DNA of 64,000 nucleotides from Myxococcales bacterium (GTDB taxonomy: Bacteria > Myxococcota_A > Polyangia > Polyangiales > Polyangiaceae), in NCBI GenBank assembly GCA_016191785.1, contig JACPVJ010000111.1:17320-81319 (forward strand), given 5' to 3'. Positions 1 through 8,877 of the stretch are shown piece after piece. The notes under the pieces were generated by a model. The model did not search any database and had not been told where the DNA came from. It saw nothing but the letters and a program-made list of their open reading frames with translations. Position 1 is the first letter of the stretch; every line of letters begins with the position of its first letter. A program made the position numbers and the translations under genes.

Positions 1-492
1 GCGGTGCCGTTCCTGTTCGTCGCGAAGAACTCGGACGCGGCGGCCGTCGACCGCGCGTTCTCCCTGGGCGCCCAGGACTACGTGGTCAAGCCCACCACGG
101 GTGACGTGCTGGCCGGCAAGCTTCGGCGTTTGCAGGCGGCGCCCCGCAAGAACAGCTCCGAGAGCGTCGCCACGGGCGTCGCCGGCTCGCTCAGAGACCT
201 GGCCCTTCCCGACCTGATGCAGATCCTCTTCCACGGGCGCAAGAGCGGAAAGGTGAGCGTGAAGTCGGCGGGCCGCGAGGGCCAGCTCCACTTCCAGGAC
301 GGCCGCATGGTCCACGCGCTGCTCGACGAGATGGCGGGCGAAGAGGCCGTGTACGAAATGCTCACCTTCGAGGAGGGCAGCTTCGCCCTCGACCCCGCCT
401 TCCAGGCCACCACCACCACCATCCAGGCAAGCCCCGAAATGGTCATCCTCGAAGGGCTCCGCCGCCTGGACGAGAAGAACCGCGACGCGTGA
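1..492 (+). CDS. Receiver/DUF4388 (PATAN) protein, 5' partial
   Basis: The reading frame is open from the first base, so the gene begins upstream of the window. The first ~45 residues are the end of a CheY-like receiver domain, with the conserved Lys-Pro turn seen in VVKPTTGDVL. A linker follows, then a DUF4388/PATAN domain (about residues 60-140; SLRDLALPDLMQILF and GREGQLHFQDGRMVHA). In this family the receiver is phosphorylated by a sensor kinase and PATAN domains mediate protein contacts in gliding, gene expression or signalling. The phospho-acceptor Asp lies outside the window. The gene converges on the kinase gene that ends at 518. The GTG at position 4 is not believed to be the start. 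Confidence 0.8.
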   Translation, partial: AVPFLFVAKNSDAAAVDRAFSLGAQDYVVKPTTGDVLAGKLRRLQAAPRKNSSESVATGVAGSLRDLALPDLMQILFHGRKSGKVSVKSAGREGQLHFQDGRMVHALLDEMAGEEAVYEMLTFEEGSFALDPAFQATTTTIQASPEMVILEGLRRLDEKNRDA

Positions 493-517
493 GCGCCACC
501 GCGGGCTGCGCGCCGCT

Positions 518-2119
518 TCAGCGCGTGGCCTGCATGATGCGCATCAATGCCGAGACGATGCCGAGCACGACCAACGGGCCGGCGACCCAGAGCGGACGCA
601 CCGGGCCGACGGCGAAGAGCTCGCCGCTGTACTGCGAGTACCCGAAGTCGGCGACCATGATCACGATCCCGAGCACGACCAGCTTCACCGGGCCGCGCAG
701 CTTCTCTTTGAGCGCTGCGGTTCCGGCCCCCGGCAAGGGGACCCCTGCGCCGTAGCGCACCGACGGTCCCCGAACGGGTGGCGCCTGGGGCGACAGCCCC
801 ACGCCGGTCATCGGGCCCCGCAGCGGATCCAAATTGGGGTTCGACACCATCCGGGCGGGCGGACCGATCTCGTCGTCGTCATCCAGAGACTTGCCGTACC
901 CGCCCCCGAAGGCCGAAGGCGCGCTCCGTTCGTCGCGCATCAGGGTGATCTTCTGGGTCGCCTTCGGCGCTTCCTGGCGCACGGGCGCCTTCTTCGCCGC
1001 GGGAACGCCGAGATCCAGATCCGGCACCCCCAGACTCGGTGGCTCCGCGGCGGCGACCGGGGGCGCCGGGGCCACCTTGGTCGCGGCCATCGGATCCGGC
1101 GCCACCGAAACCAAGAGCCCTTGGGCGGCAAACGGGCTCGGCGCCGGCGGAAGGATGCTGACCGCACCCTCGACGATCCCGGCGGCGCGATGCAGGTCGG
1201 TCCAGAACTGCCCGACGTCCTGGTAGCGATCACGAGGATCGATCGCCACCGCCTTCAGGAAGACGCGTTCGACCGCGTCCGAGACGGCCACGCCTTCCGT
1301 CTTCGGAGTGGGGCGCCGGCCGGGGTCGATGGCCGAGCCCAAGAGCGCTGCCTGGTCGCCCTCGAACGGAGCGCGACCCGTGATCGCAGCGAGCAGGGTC
1401 AGCGCCATGCCCCACACGTCCGTCCATGGACCGGTCTGCCCGAAGCGCTTCGGCAACCACTGCTCGGGCGAGCCGAAGGCCGGCGTGAACGCGACCAGCC
1501 CGTCCCCTTGGGTGGACTGGTGCCCCACCATCTGGGTGGCGACGCTCTTCACCTTCCCGATGCCGAAGTCCAGGATCTTGGCGATGGTCTCGCCGTGCTG
1601 TTCGGCGATGAACACATTCTCGGGCTTCATGTCGCGGTGCAAGATGCACACTTCTCCGCCCGGGCCGGGAAAGTGGTGAGCCCGCTCGAGCGCGCGCGCC
1701 ACGGGCGTCAAGAGCCGCAGCGCTTCTTTGAAGGTCAGCGGCAGCTCGGAGCGAGCCTGGCGCGCTTCGATCAAGGCGTCCAGGGTCTGACCCTCGAGCC
1801 ACTCGAGGGCGATGAACGGCACGAAGCGGTCGGTGCCCTCGAGGATACCGACGTGGAGCGGGCGCACGACGGCGGGCGTGGAGCTCGACAGCCGGAAGAG
1901 CAGCTCGCCCTCTTCTCGGAAGCGCTCCAGGAACTCCTGGTAGTGCTGCGCGCCGAGGGAATCGGGCACCTTGAGGCACTTGAGCGCGACCTTGGCGCGG
2001 AAGGCGCTGTGGTACGCCCGGTAGACGACGGCGAAGCCGCCTTCGGCGACCACGTCCTCGACCTGGTACGCCCCCGCCTGCGTCGTGCCGACGATGCCGA
2101 ATGCGTCCACGGCGCCCAT
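518..2119 (-). CDS. Hanks-type Ser/Thr protein kinase, membrane anchored
   Basis: A 533-residue protein kinase. The kinase domain fills about residues 18-300: Gly loop AEGGFAVVY, ATP lysine K47 in VALK, catalytic loop HRDMKPEN (D163, N168), DFG (D184) and a GSPEQW activation-segment end in place of APE. All catalytic residues are present, so it should be active. A Pro/Ala-rich linker follows, and the last ~60 residues hold two hydrophobic segments (near LVVLGIVIMVADF and GPLVVLGIVSALM), so the kinase is tail-anchored with its catalytic domain in the cytoplasm. The ATG at 2119 places the Gly loop at the normal distance. The open frame continues upstream antisense to the amidase but has no kinase-like content there. 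It is divergent from the amidase (93 bp between). Confidence 0.88.
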   Translation of the reverse strand: MGAVDAFGIVGTTQAGAYQVEDVVAEGGFAVVYRAYHSAFRAKVALKCLKVPDSLGAQHYQEFLERFREEGELLFRLSSSTPAVVRPLHVGILEGTDRFVPFIALEWLEGQTLDALIEARQARSELPLTFKEALRLLTPVARALERAHHFPGPGGEVCILHRDMKPENVFIAEQHGETIAKILDFGIGKVKSVATQMVGHQSTQGDGLVAFTPAFGSPEQWLPKRFGQTGPWTDVWGMALTLLAAITGRAPFEGDQAALLGSAIDPGRRPTPKTEGVAVSDAVERVFLKAVAIDPRDRYQDVGQFWTDLHRAAGIVEGAVSILPPAPSPFAAQGLLVSVAPDPMAATKVAPAPPVAAAEPPSLGVPDLDLGVPAAKKAPVRQEAPKATQKITLMRDERSAPSAFGGGYGKSLDDDDEIGPPARMVSNPNLDPLRGPMTGVGLSPQAPPVRGPSVRYGAGVPLPGAGTAALKEKLRGPVKLVVLGIVIMVADFGYSQYSGELFAVGPVRPLWVAGPLVVLGIVSALMRIMQATR

Positions 2120-2212
2120 CAGCGAGGCAAGATAGTGGAGTCGCCCGGCAGTGAGAAGCGCGGCGCTCGAAAAACCGCCGCCCGGAGCCGGCGGCCCGCT
2201 ACCATCCCGGAC

Positions 2213-3886
2213 ATGTTCGAGCTTCCCCCGACCCGGATCCGAGGTCGTGCGCTCCGGGCCCTGGTCTCTCTGGTGCGAAACACGCCAGCCAAGCACGCCA
2301 CCGCGCAGGTGCTCCGCAAACAACTCGGCATCGATGCGCTCCGCGCCCTGGGCAGCGACGCGCGCGCGGATCTCCCCTTCAGCCTCGAGCCAACGTCCGG
2401 TCGATCGGACCACCGCCGAGAGTCGCAACGCCTGGGCGTTCCCACGGTCGGCGACTGGCCGCGAACGGTCGGCGGGTGCCGACGCGCGCTCGCATCGGGC
2501 CGGGTCGACCCAGAAGAGCTGGTCCGACGCGCCTTCTTCGCGGCAGACCAGCTCGGCGCGCGCTCGCCGAGCCTCGACCCGCTGCTCGATCGCGACGAGG
2601 CGCGTGCGCTCGATGCCGCTCGCCAGAGCAGAGAGCGCCTGGCCCGCGGCGAGCTTCGGGGGCCCCTCGAGGGGATCCCCGTCGCGATCAAGGAAGAGGT
2701 CCACGTCGCGGGGCTTCCGACCCGAGTGGGAACTGGGTTCCTGCCACCGACGCCTGCGGGCGAAGACTCGGTGCCGGTCCGCAGACTGCGCGAAGCCGGA
2801 GCGATCGTGATCGGCACGACCCCGATGACCGAATACGGGATGTCCCCGCTCGGCGGCAACGTGCATCGCGTGATGCCCCGCAACGCCCACCGCAGCGACC
2901 GGCTGCCGGGCGGCAGCTCGAGCGGCTCGGGTGTCGCCGTGGCGACCGGGGTCGTCCCCCTTGCGCTCGGCGCGGATGGCGGCGGCTCGATCCGGATCCC
3001 GGCGGCCTACAACGGGGTGTTCGGGATCAAGCCCACGTTCGGCCGGGTGCCCGTGGTCGGCCACGGCGTGCCGGGCGGCTCGAGCGTGGTCCACCTGGGC
3101 CCGATCGGCGCGTCCGCCCACGACCTGGCGGTGTTCCTGGAGGCGGCCAGCGGCCCCGACCCGCACGATGCGTCGAGCCTCGTCCAGCCCCGGCTCGATC
3201 CCCACGAGCTGACCGAAGCGATCGGCCGCGGCGTACGCGGGCTGCGCATCGGAGTCGACGACGACGAGTGGGCAGCGGCCAGCGCCGAGGTCCGCGCCCA
3301 CGGTCGGGCGGCCCTCGAAGCGCTCGAGAAAGAGGGCGCGGTGCTGGTGTCCGTCGGGACTCGGCTCGGCAAGCACGCCGCGGCCATCGGCTACCTGACG
3401 ATCGGGCTCGAGGTCTTGACCAACCTCGCGGCCGTGCGTCGAGACCACGCCGACGAGGTCGGCCTCGACCTGCAGATGTTCTTCGCCAACCTCGAGACCT
3501 TCCGGCCCGACGACTACCTGGACGCCCAGCGACTGCGCGCCGAGCTGCGGGCCGAAGTGGCGCTCTTGCTCGGCGCCGTGGACGTCCTCGCACTGCCGAC
3601 CACAGCAACCACTGCGCCGCCCATCACGGACGCCGACCTCAGCGACGGCTTCGTCGATCCGGCGGCGCTCGACGCCGCCTGTCGCTTCGCGTTCCTGGGC
3701 AACCTCACCGGCTGCCCCGCCGGCACCGCGCCGGTGGGGATGGACGACGGCGGCCTGCCGATCGGCCTGCAGATCGTCGGCGACGCCTGGGACGAAGCGG
3801 CGGTGCTCCAGGTGCTCGGCCACCTGGAGCGCATCGGAGCCGCGCACGTGGAGCGGCCGAGCGCGGGCATCGACCTGTTCGGGTGA
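2213..3886 (+). CDS. Amidase-signature family enzyme
   Basis: A 557-residue amidase-signature hydrolase. The Lys-cisSer-Ser triad is complete: K160 (PVAIKEEV), cis-Ser about S235 (GGSSSGSG) and nucleophile S259 (GADGGGSIRIPAA). The family hydrolyses amide bonds (fatty-acid amides, aryl amides, Glu/Asp-tRNA). No GatB or GatC gene lies nearby, so a stand-alone amidase fits better than GatA. The first ~90 residues (FELPPTRIRGRALRALVSLV) are a helical extension before the signature core, and there is no signal peptide. The ATG at 2213 is chosen because the upstream open frame is only antisense to the kinase. The substrate cannot be told from sequence. Confidence 0.88.
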   Translation: MFELPPTRIRGRALRALVSLVRNTPAKHATAQVLRKQLGIDALRALGSDARADLPFSLEPTSGRSDHRRESQRLGVPTVGDWPRTVGGCRRALASGRVDPEELVRRAFFAADQLGARSPSLDPLLDRDEARALDAARQSRERLARGELRGPLEGIPVAIKEEVHVAGLPTRVGTGFLPPTPAGEDSVPVRRLREAGAIVIGTTPMTEYGMSPLGGNVHRVMPRNAHRSDRLPGGSSSGSGVAVATGVVPLALGADGGGSIRIPAAYNGVFGIKPTFGRVPVVGHGVPGGSSVVHLGPIGASAHDLAVFLEAASGPDPHDASSLVQPRLDPHELTEAIGRGVRGLRIGVDDDEWAAASAEVRAHGRAALEALEKEGAVLVSVGTRLGKHAAAIGYLTIGLEVLTNLAAVRRDHADEVGLDLQMFFANLETFRPDDYLDAQRLRAELRAEVALLLGAVDVLALPTTATTAPPITDADLSDGFVDPAALDAACRFAFLGNLTGCPAGTAPVGMDDGGLPIGLQIVGDAWDEAAVLQVLGHLERIGAAHVERPSAGIDLFG

Positions 3887-3909
3887 GCGCCCTCGCGCTC
3901 GGCGTCAGA

Positions 3910-4221
3910 TCAGAGCTGCCCGCTCTTCGCCTTGTCGATCCACTTCTTGATCTCTTCCTCGATCAAGCCGATGGCCTTGCCCTTGAACGGACGGAGCACG
4001 AACGGCACTTCGAGATCCATCTCGATGTCGCGCTCGTTCACCTCGAGCGAGCCCATGAGCGCCATGCCCTTCACCTTGAAGGTGATCTCGGCGCGCTGAT
4101 CGTTCACCCAGCGCGCTTGCGGGTGATATTGCGAGAACCGCTGCTGATACGAGGCGAACGCCGCGTCGGCGACCTTCTTGGCCGTCTCGAGCCCGAGTCC
4201 GTGGTGCACGACGTGCTTCAT
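3910..4221 (-). CDS. Polyhydroxyalkanoic acid system family protein (PHA_gran_rgn)
   Basis: A 103-residue protein with the features of the PHA_gran_rgn family (Pfam PF09650): starts KHVVHHGLGLETAKK, has a central FKVKGMALMGSLEV strand pair, and ends with an amphipathic Lys-rich helix (EEEIKKWIDKAK). Members are small soluble proteins often found near polyhydroxyalkanoate genes, and some are proposed granule-associated factors. It lies 45 bp downstream of the EEP-family gene on the same strand and may be co-transcribed. No PHA synthase is in the window, but three secreted esterases of the PHB-depolymerase superfamily are. A granule role is inferred from the family only. Confidence 0.75.
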   Translation of the reverse strand: MKHVVHHGLGLETAKKVADAAFASYQQRFSQYHPQARWVNDQRAEITFKVKGMALMGSLEVNERDIEMDLEVPFVLRPFKGKAIGLIEEEIKKWIDKAKSGQL

Positions 4222-4266
4222 GGGCGGCTCACGTAGAGCATTTCGCCGGGCGGTTCAACCCGGATG

Positions 4267-5112
4267 TCAGGCCCCGCGGGGCGACGCCGCGATGTCCGTG
4301 ACCACGCCGAAGTGATCGCTGGGCCAGAGCTCGCCGTCCGGCGACGGCTCCGAGGTCGCGAAGGCGAGCCGGCTCGAGAGCGGCTCTCCGCGCAGCTGCC
4401 GATCCGGCCCGCGCACGAACACGTAGTCGATCCGGCGCGGCGGCTCGTGCGCCAGCGCAGCAAAGCGGTTCCTGCGATCGAAGGTGTAGCCGGGCCCCTC
4501 GCCGGCGTGGACCCAGGCGTCGGCGAAGTACACGCTCTTCCCCTCCACCGTCGCGTGTCCCGAAAGGTAGCGGATCTCGTCCGCCTCCGGCCCCGCGTTC
4601 AGGTCCCCCATCAGCACGGGCGGCAGCTCGCCGTCCTCGACCGGGCACTCTTCGAAGATCACGTCGGCGATGAAGCGCACCTGCGCGAGACGAATGCTCC
4701 CGTGGTGAAGCTTCCAGTTCAGGTGCGTGACGAACACCGGCAAGATGCCGTGCGGCGTCTCGACTCGGGCGTGCACCAGCACCCTGGCCTCGCCCGGCTC
4801 GGCGCCCGGCAGCGGATAGTGCGCAAGGTGTCGGATCGGCCACCGGCTGCAGACCGCGTTGCCGAAGTGCAAGCCACCGCCGTAGTGCATCGCCGGCGCG
4901 TAGGCCACCTCGTAGCCGAGGCCGTGGCAGATCTCCGTCGCCTGGCAGCTCGCGGGCTCGGGCGCCGCGCCCGAGGCGACCAAACGCAGGACCTCCTGGA
5001 GACCCAGCACGTCCGGCCGAAGCTCGCCGAGCTCGCGGCGGATCAGCCTCAGCCGCTCGGGCCAGGGCCCAGCCTTGTTCCAGATGTTGAGGGTGGCTAT
5101 TTTCAGCGTCAT
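4267..5112 (-). CDS. Endonuclease/exonuclease/phosphatase (EEP) family hydrolase
   Basis: A 281-residue EEP-fold enzyme. Visible landmarks are the first strand with catalytic Asn (KIATLNIWN), the metal-binding Glu (VLGLQEV), the central MGDLNAG (Asp/Asn), and the C-terminal SDH (PSDHFGVVTDI). The family includes DNA-repair nucleases, sphingomyelinases, inositol phosphatases and related Mg-dependent phosphodiesterases. There is no signal peptide, so it should be cytoplasmic. The start at 5112 puts the first strand at residue 3, as is normal; the longer open frame upstream has no domain content. Substrate unknown. Confidence 0.83.
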   Translation of the reverse strand: MTLKIATLNIWNKAGPWPERLRLIRRELGELRPDVLGLQEVLRLVASGAAPEPASCQATEICHGLGYEVAYAPAMHYGGGLHFGNAVCSRWPIRHLAHYPLPGAEPGEARVLVHARVETPHGILPVFVTHLNWKLHHGSIRLAQVRFIADVIFEECPVEDGELPPVLMGDLNAGPEADEIRYLSGHATVEGKSVYFADAWVHAGEGPGYTFDRRNRFAALAHEPPRRIDYVFVRGPDRQLRGEPLSSRLAFATSEPSPDGELWPSDHFGVVTDIAASPRGA

Positions 5113-5281
5113 TGTCGATTGCGCCGGATCGCAGAACCCAGGGCGGAGAGTACCACGGAGCGGATCTGCGCGAGGGCTGGGCACCCTCGACGCGCCAATC
5201 CACATACGATGCGTTACACCATCGGGACTCGGAGCCTCGACAAGGGGATCCCAGTTCACGTCGTCCGCGAGCGAGCGCGGC

Positions 5282-6118
5282 TCAGCGAGGAAGCGCGTCC
5301 AGCAAGTCTCGAACCGCGCCCCACGCGTCGGCCTCACTCTCGTCGTGTCGTGCGTCGAACAGGAACTCCGAGACTCTTCGCGGGCCAACAGCGTTGACGG
5401 TCTCGAAGTCCTCGGCGAGGAGGCGGAGGGCGTCCTTCACCTCCGGTCTGGCAGCGTGCGGCGAGAGGCGAGCAGCGACGTCACGCGGGCCACCGCCGAA
5501 GTTCCGCAGCAGGTAGGCGATGTCGTAGGCGTCCTTGTTCTCGCCCCGGCTCCGGAACGCAAGGGCCTTCATCACGACGAATGCACCCGCCCCACAGACG
5601 GAGATCTCCCGGCGCGCCTCCTCGCCGCGGATGGTCGCCCCATGCAGCTCCACCTTCACCTGATCGATGAACGCGAATCGCAAACCTGGCGCGATGATGG
5701 CCGCGAAGTCCGGCTCGATGGCTCGAAGCTGCCCGCCCGTGTCCGAGTCGAGCGTCGGCGGGATGAGGAAATCCACGGTTACCTTGGGCGGCCCGTCGAT
5801 CTTCCAGCGCTGGCGTGTCCGGTTCCCCTTCTCGTTCTCGTCGGGCCCGAAGCCGGCGGCGCGGAGCCTCTCGGTGAGCAACTCGTAGCGCTTGTCATCG
5901 AGGATTGCGACTTCCATCCCAATGTCGAGGTCTAGCGTCCCAACGTGCTTCTCGACGCCTCTCGCCGCCTGGTCGATCAGCAGCGTCGGCACGAGCCCAC
6001 CGACCACCACCAACTCGTCCAGCAGGTCGCCGAGCTTCGTGGCCAGGTAGAGACAGGCCGCCCGCACGTTCCGCACCTGCGCGGGTTCGTATCCGGCCGC
6101 GGTTCTCGGCTTCGCCAT
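5282..6118 (-). CDS. AbiEii/AbiGii-type nucleotidyltransferase (toxin of a type IV-like TA pair)
   Basis: A 278-residue nucleotidyltransferase of the AbiEii/AbiGii superfamily. The active-site signature appears as VVVGGLVPTLLID followed by the metal-binding TLDLDIG (DxD), and a later NKDAYDIAYLL matches the conserved Lys/Asp helix of this group. In the AbiE system such enzymes are toxins that modify tRNA acceptor ends and arrest growth. Its ATG shares one base with the TGA of the upstream AbiEi-like gene (TGATG at 6120-6116), so translation is coupled with the antitoxin made first, as in known AbiE loci. No toxic activity is proved here. Confidence 0.82.
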   Translation of the reverse strand: MAKPRTAAGYEPAQVRNVRAACLYLATKLGDLLDELVVVGGLVPTLLIDQAARGVEKHVGTLDLDIGMEVAILDDKRYELLTERLRAAGFGPDENEKGNRTRQRWKIDGPPKVTVDFLIPPTLDSDTGGQLRAIEPDFAAIIAPGLRFAFIDQVKVELHGATIRGEEARREISVCGAGAFVVMKALAFRSRGENKDAYDIAYLLRNFGGGPRDVAARLSPHAARPEVKDALRLLAEDFETVNAVGPRRVSEFLFDARHDESEADAWGAVRDLLDALPR

Positions 6119-7143
6119 CAGGACTTCCACTTCAAGGCGCGGGATCTCAACTCGGCTGCTGCTTCCTTGGCCCGCTCTGGGTGCGCGAGAAGATCGAGAT
6201 ACGCTTGCAGGGGGTGAACACACTCGATCCCGCCGACCTTCGACGCGCCGTCGAACACGCCGTCGTCGTTGGGCACCACGAGCCAGACATTCGCGCCTTT
6301 CGGCTCTTCGCGAAAGCCCATGGCGTCGAGCGCCTTGTCGCTCGGCAGCGAGCCGACGAAGAACGACACGAGGCGGAACCCGGCAAACTCCGTGCGAAGC
6401 CAGGCTGCCGAAAGCCCCGTGGCGGCGTGCTGGAGCTTCGAGCGGCTGAGCTGCGCTGCCAGCTTCTGGAGCAGCTCGTCACCGCTCCTCGCCGTGACAT
6501 GCCCCCTGAGCGCCGCGTGCTTGTCGAAGCTGTACGTGGCAGACCAAGCATCGAGGAGCAAGTCGGGATCTCGCGCGTGGATCAAGCCCTTCTCGTCGCG
6601 TTCGACGAGCCCGTCTCCTTCGAGCCGCCGGACGATGCGGCTGGTAAAGCCATCATCCAGGCCGGTCTCGCGAGCAAGGTCTCGCTGGCGAAACGCCTTT
6701 GGATGATGCACCAGCAGATGGCGCGCCACTCGCGCGCTCTTTGGCGCAAAGGCAGATGACGGGCGTCCCCTTCTGAGGAACCTGTTGGGCTTGCCCTCGA
6801 TGATGATCCGAAGCCCCGGCGCGACGATGCGCGCGTTGCCGGAGAGGTCGAACCATGAGATTCCGGCTTCGTCGCAGATGCGCTTGCCCAGCTCGCCCAT
6901 GAACGGCGTGGCAACCACAGGCATCGCATGCTGGCCCTCCACGCACTGTTTCGCGTGCGCTACTGCCCTGCTGACGCTGGCCGCCTCCGCGCTCGCCCCC
7001 AGCTCCACCGCTAGCTTGAGCGCGCCATCCTCGACGAGGAGATCCGGCCCGTCGCGGGCTCCCACCCGAAAACGCGGGTGGTCGAGCCACGCGCCCAAGA
7101 GCTTCTTGGCTTGGTCGATGGCAGCGGTCTGGCGCCGGGGCAC
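6118..7143 (-). CDS. AbiEi-family antitoxin/transcriptional regulator
   Basis: A 341-residue protein of the AbiEi antitoxin type. Residues ~125-185 form a winged-helix segment (RQRDLARETGLDDGFTSRIVRRLEGDGLVE), and the C-terminal half carries the ECVHPLQAYLDLL motif common in AbiEi and related 'type IV TA' antitoxins. The N-terminal part (AWLDHPRF...LAVELG) is a longer extension than in streptococcal AbiEi (~275 aa). In the family this protein represses its own promoter and counters the nucleotidyltransferase encoded next. The start is GTG at 7143; with the predicted -10 box only 6 bp away, the message may be leaderless. The one-base overlap with the toxin gene supports a single operon. Confidence 0.78.
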   Translation of the reverse strand: MPRRQTAAIDQAKKLLGAWLDHPRFRVGARDGPDLLVEDGALKLAVELGASAEAASVSRAVAHAKQCVEGQHAMPVVATPFMGELGKRICDEAGISWFDLSGNARIVAPGLRIIIEGKPNRFLRRGRPSSAFAPKSARVARHLLVHHPKAFRQRDLARETGLDDGFTSRIVRRLEGDGLVERDEKGLIHARDPDLLLDAWSATYSFDKHAALRGHVTARSGDELLQKLAAQLSRSKLQHAATGLSAAWLRTEFAGFRLVSFFVGSLPSDKALDAMGFREEPKGANVWLVVPNDDGVFDGASKVGGIECVHPLQAYLDLLAHPERAKEAAAELRSRALKWKS

Positions 7144-7149
7144 CTGCTT

Positions 7150-7177
7150 ATATTATTGCTCCTGACCGTCGGGTCAA
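7150..7177 (-). promoter_or_regulatory. Predicted abiE-type promoter with overlapping palindrome
   Basis: On the minus strand TTGACC (7177-7172) and TAATAT (7155-7150) are separated by 16 bp, a good sigma-70-type promoter in otherwise very GC-rich DNA. The inverted repeat TGACC-4 nt-GGTCA (7163-7176) overlaps the -35 box and spacer, and a wider pair CCTGAC (7161-7166)/GTCAGG (7191-7196) surrounds it. This fits an operator for the AbiEi-like repressor. Predicted by eye only. Confidence 0.5.
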
Positions 7178-7325
7178 TTGGCATTAATTAGTCAGGAATT
7201 CGATCAGTCACCGCTGGCACCCCGAAGATTTTCCGGGAACCTCGGGCCAGGGTCGCGTGTCAGTCCTCCCATTCGGCCGCTTCGCGCGGCAGTTCGGGCG
7301 ATTGGCCCAGAGAAGGAGCAGGCAC

Positions 7326-7721
7326 ATGAGCCGGCGTGCGGTGGCGTTCGTGTTCGGTCTGGGGGTGTTCGGGGCGGCATCGGCCTCTGGGGGTGGTGCG
7401 GCCGGCGGGGGAGGCCTGCCGGTGGCAGTGGCCCACGCCGAAGAGACCGCCGAGAGCTGCTTGTCGTTCAAGAAGGGCGACCTCGAGAAGGGCATCTCGT
7501 TCGACATCGAGTCGAGCTGCGGCATGAAGCTGGCGTGCAAGGTGAGCTGGGTCGTGCAGTGCTCGGACAACGACGGCAAGGTCGAGTCGCGCAGCTCGAA
7601 GGTCGAGACCTTCGGCCTCGCGGGGAGCGAGAGCCACCGCGTCGAGATGTCCGGCGCCAGCTGCAAGCAAGCCTGGCGCGTGGACGACGTGAAGTGGGGC
7701 TGCGACCCCGTGAAGAAGTGA
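7326..7721 (+). CDS. Small secreted protein of unknown function
   Basis: A 131-residue protein not recognised as a member of a named family. The ATG at 7326 is chosen because AAGGAG sits 7 nt upstream (7313-7318); the open frame starts earlier at 7257. The N-terminus reads as a signal peptide (RRAVAFVFGLGVFGAAS) ending near AHAEE, so the product is probably periplasmic or released. The mature part (~90 aa) has six cysteines (SCLS, SCGMKLAC, VQCSD, SCKQ, WGCDP) that could make three disulphides. It converges on the esterase gene with a 13-bp gap. Confidence 0.65.
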   Translation: MSRRAVAFVFGLGVFGAASASGGGAAGGGGLPVAVAHAEETAESCLSFKKGDLEKGISFDIESSCGMKLACKVSWVVQCSDNDGKVESRSSKVETFGLAGSESHRVEMSGASCKQAWRVDDVKWGCDPVKK

Positions 7722-7734
7722 GGCGCTGGGGAGC

Positions 7735-8769
7735 TCAGGGCGCGCCGAGCAAGAACGCCTTCACGCCGGGACCCGCGAACGCCGGGACCGTGTGGCCCCC
7801 GGCGAACTCGCACCAGACCACCGGCTTGGTGCAGCCGTCGTAGGCGACGCAGGACGGATCGGCCGAGTGCGGCTGGGCGGTGGCCTTGCACGCATTCTGC
7901 TTCAGCCAGTAGTCCCGGGTCTTGACGCCGTCGGACAAGGGCACGGTGCCGTCGGACTTCCCGTGGGTGATCATCGCGGGCAGGCTGGCGGTGCAGCTCG
8001 CGCCGTACCAGGGGCCCGAGCCGCCGGTGGGCGCGACGGCCCGGAGCTTGGTGGCGCGCCAGCAGGTCAGGTTGTTGGTGAACATCGCGCCGTGCGAAAA
8101 CCCCGTCGAGTACACGCGCGTCGGGTCGATGCAGTGACTCGCGCCGAGGCTCGCGACCAGCGCGTCGAAGAGCTCCACGTCGCCTTCGCCTTCCTTCATC
8201 TTCCAGCCGGTGCTCTTGTTCGTGGCGGTCGGGTAGACGAAGATCGCGTCTTTGGCCCCACCCGGCTCGAGCTTCAGATAGCTGCGCGCGCCCGCGCCAT
8301 CGGCGTTGAGCCCGTGGAACCCGAAGATCACGGGCCACTTCTTGCTCGCGGTGTAGTCCGCCGGGACCGAGAGCACGTAGCTGCGCGTCACGCCGCCCAC
8401 CGAGATCGTCGCCTTGTCGTTCAGTCCGACGAACGCTCCGGACTTGCCGCAGCCCGTCGAGCCGCCTCCCGTGCCACCGGCACCACCGCTCGTGCCACCG
8501 GCACCACCGCTCGCTCCGCCGGCACCACCGCTGCCGCCGCCAACACCGCTGCCGCCGCCACCGCCTGAGCCCCCGGCGCCGCCGCCGGCGTTGCCCCCGC
8601 TGGGCGCCCCGCTCCCGCCCGCCGCGCCACCCGTGCCCGATCCCCCGACGCCGCCAGTGCCTGCGCCCCCGCTCCCGCCGGTGGCCGACGAGTCGCCACC
8701 GCCGTCGTCACCCGAGCAAGCCGAGAGCGCGAGGACCACGAGGAGCGAACCCGAGCGAAGCGCGTGCAT
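7735..8769 (-). CDS. PHB-depolymerase/feruloyl-esterase-like lipoprotein
   Basis: A 344-residue alpha/beta hydrolase exported as a lipoprotein: signal peptide with lipobox LSAC (Cys about 18), then a ~90-residue Gly/Ser/Thr linker, then the catalytic domain from about residue 105. The nucleophile elbow is GFSHG, the acid is likely in HGKSDGTVPL and the histidine in AGGHTVPAF. The fold matches the LpqC/PHB-depolymerase group, whose members cleave polyester or feruloyl ester bonds outside the cell. The linker suggests the catalytic domain is held away from the outer membrane. It is one of three such esterases in the window (see 22689 and 23815). Confidence 0.83.
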   Translation of the reverse strand: MHALRSGSLLVVLALSACSGDDGGGDSSATGGSGGAGTGGVGGSGTGGAAGGSGAPSGGNAGGGAGGSGGGGGSGVGGGSGGAGGASGGAGGTSGGAGGTGGGSTGCGKSGAFVGLNDKATISVGGVTRSYVLSVPADYTASKKWPVIFGFHGLNADGAGARSYLKLEPGGAKDAIFVYPTATNKSTGWKMKEGEGDVELFDALVASLGASHCIDPTRVYSTGFSHGAMFTNNLTCWRATKLRAVAPTGGSGPWYGASCTASLPAMITHGKSDGTVPLSDGVKTRDYWLKQNACKATAQPHSADPSCVAYDGCTKPVVWCEFAGGHTVPAFAGPGVKAFLLGAP

Positions 8770-8877
8770 GCAGACACTCTGCCACGGACGGGGCAGGAGC
8801 AGAACCTGCCAGGGAATCGAGCCGAGACGCCGCGCAGTCGCGCCTGCCGTCTCGCTGCGCTAGCGTGAGGCGCCTTC

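Noticed and set aside
518..3847. Very long minus-strand open frame running through the amidase gene
   Set aside because: Only the part up to 2119 has kinase content; the rest is antisense to the amidase, open because of high third-position GC.
2213..3886. GatA subunit of Glu-tRNA amidotransferase
   Set aside because: No GatB or GatC gene is adjacent and the N-terminal extension is unlike GatA.
8465..8700. Gly/Ser/Thr-rich coding stretches as minisatellite repeats
   Set aside because: They are irregular lipoprotein linkers, not perfect repeats; only 54371-54460 is a true tandem array.
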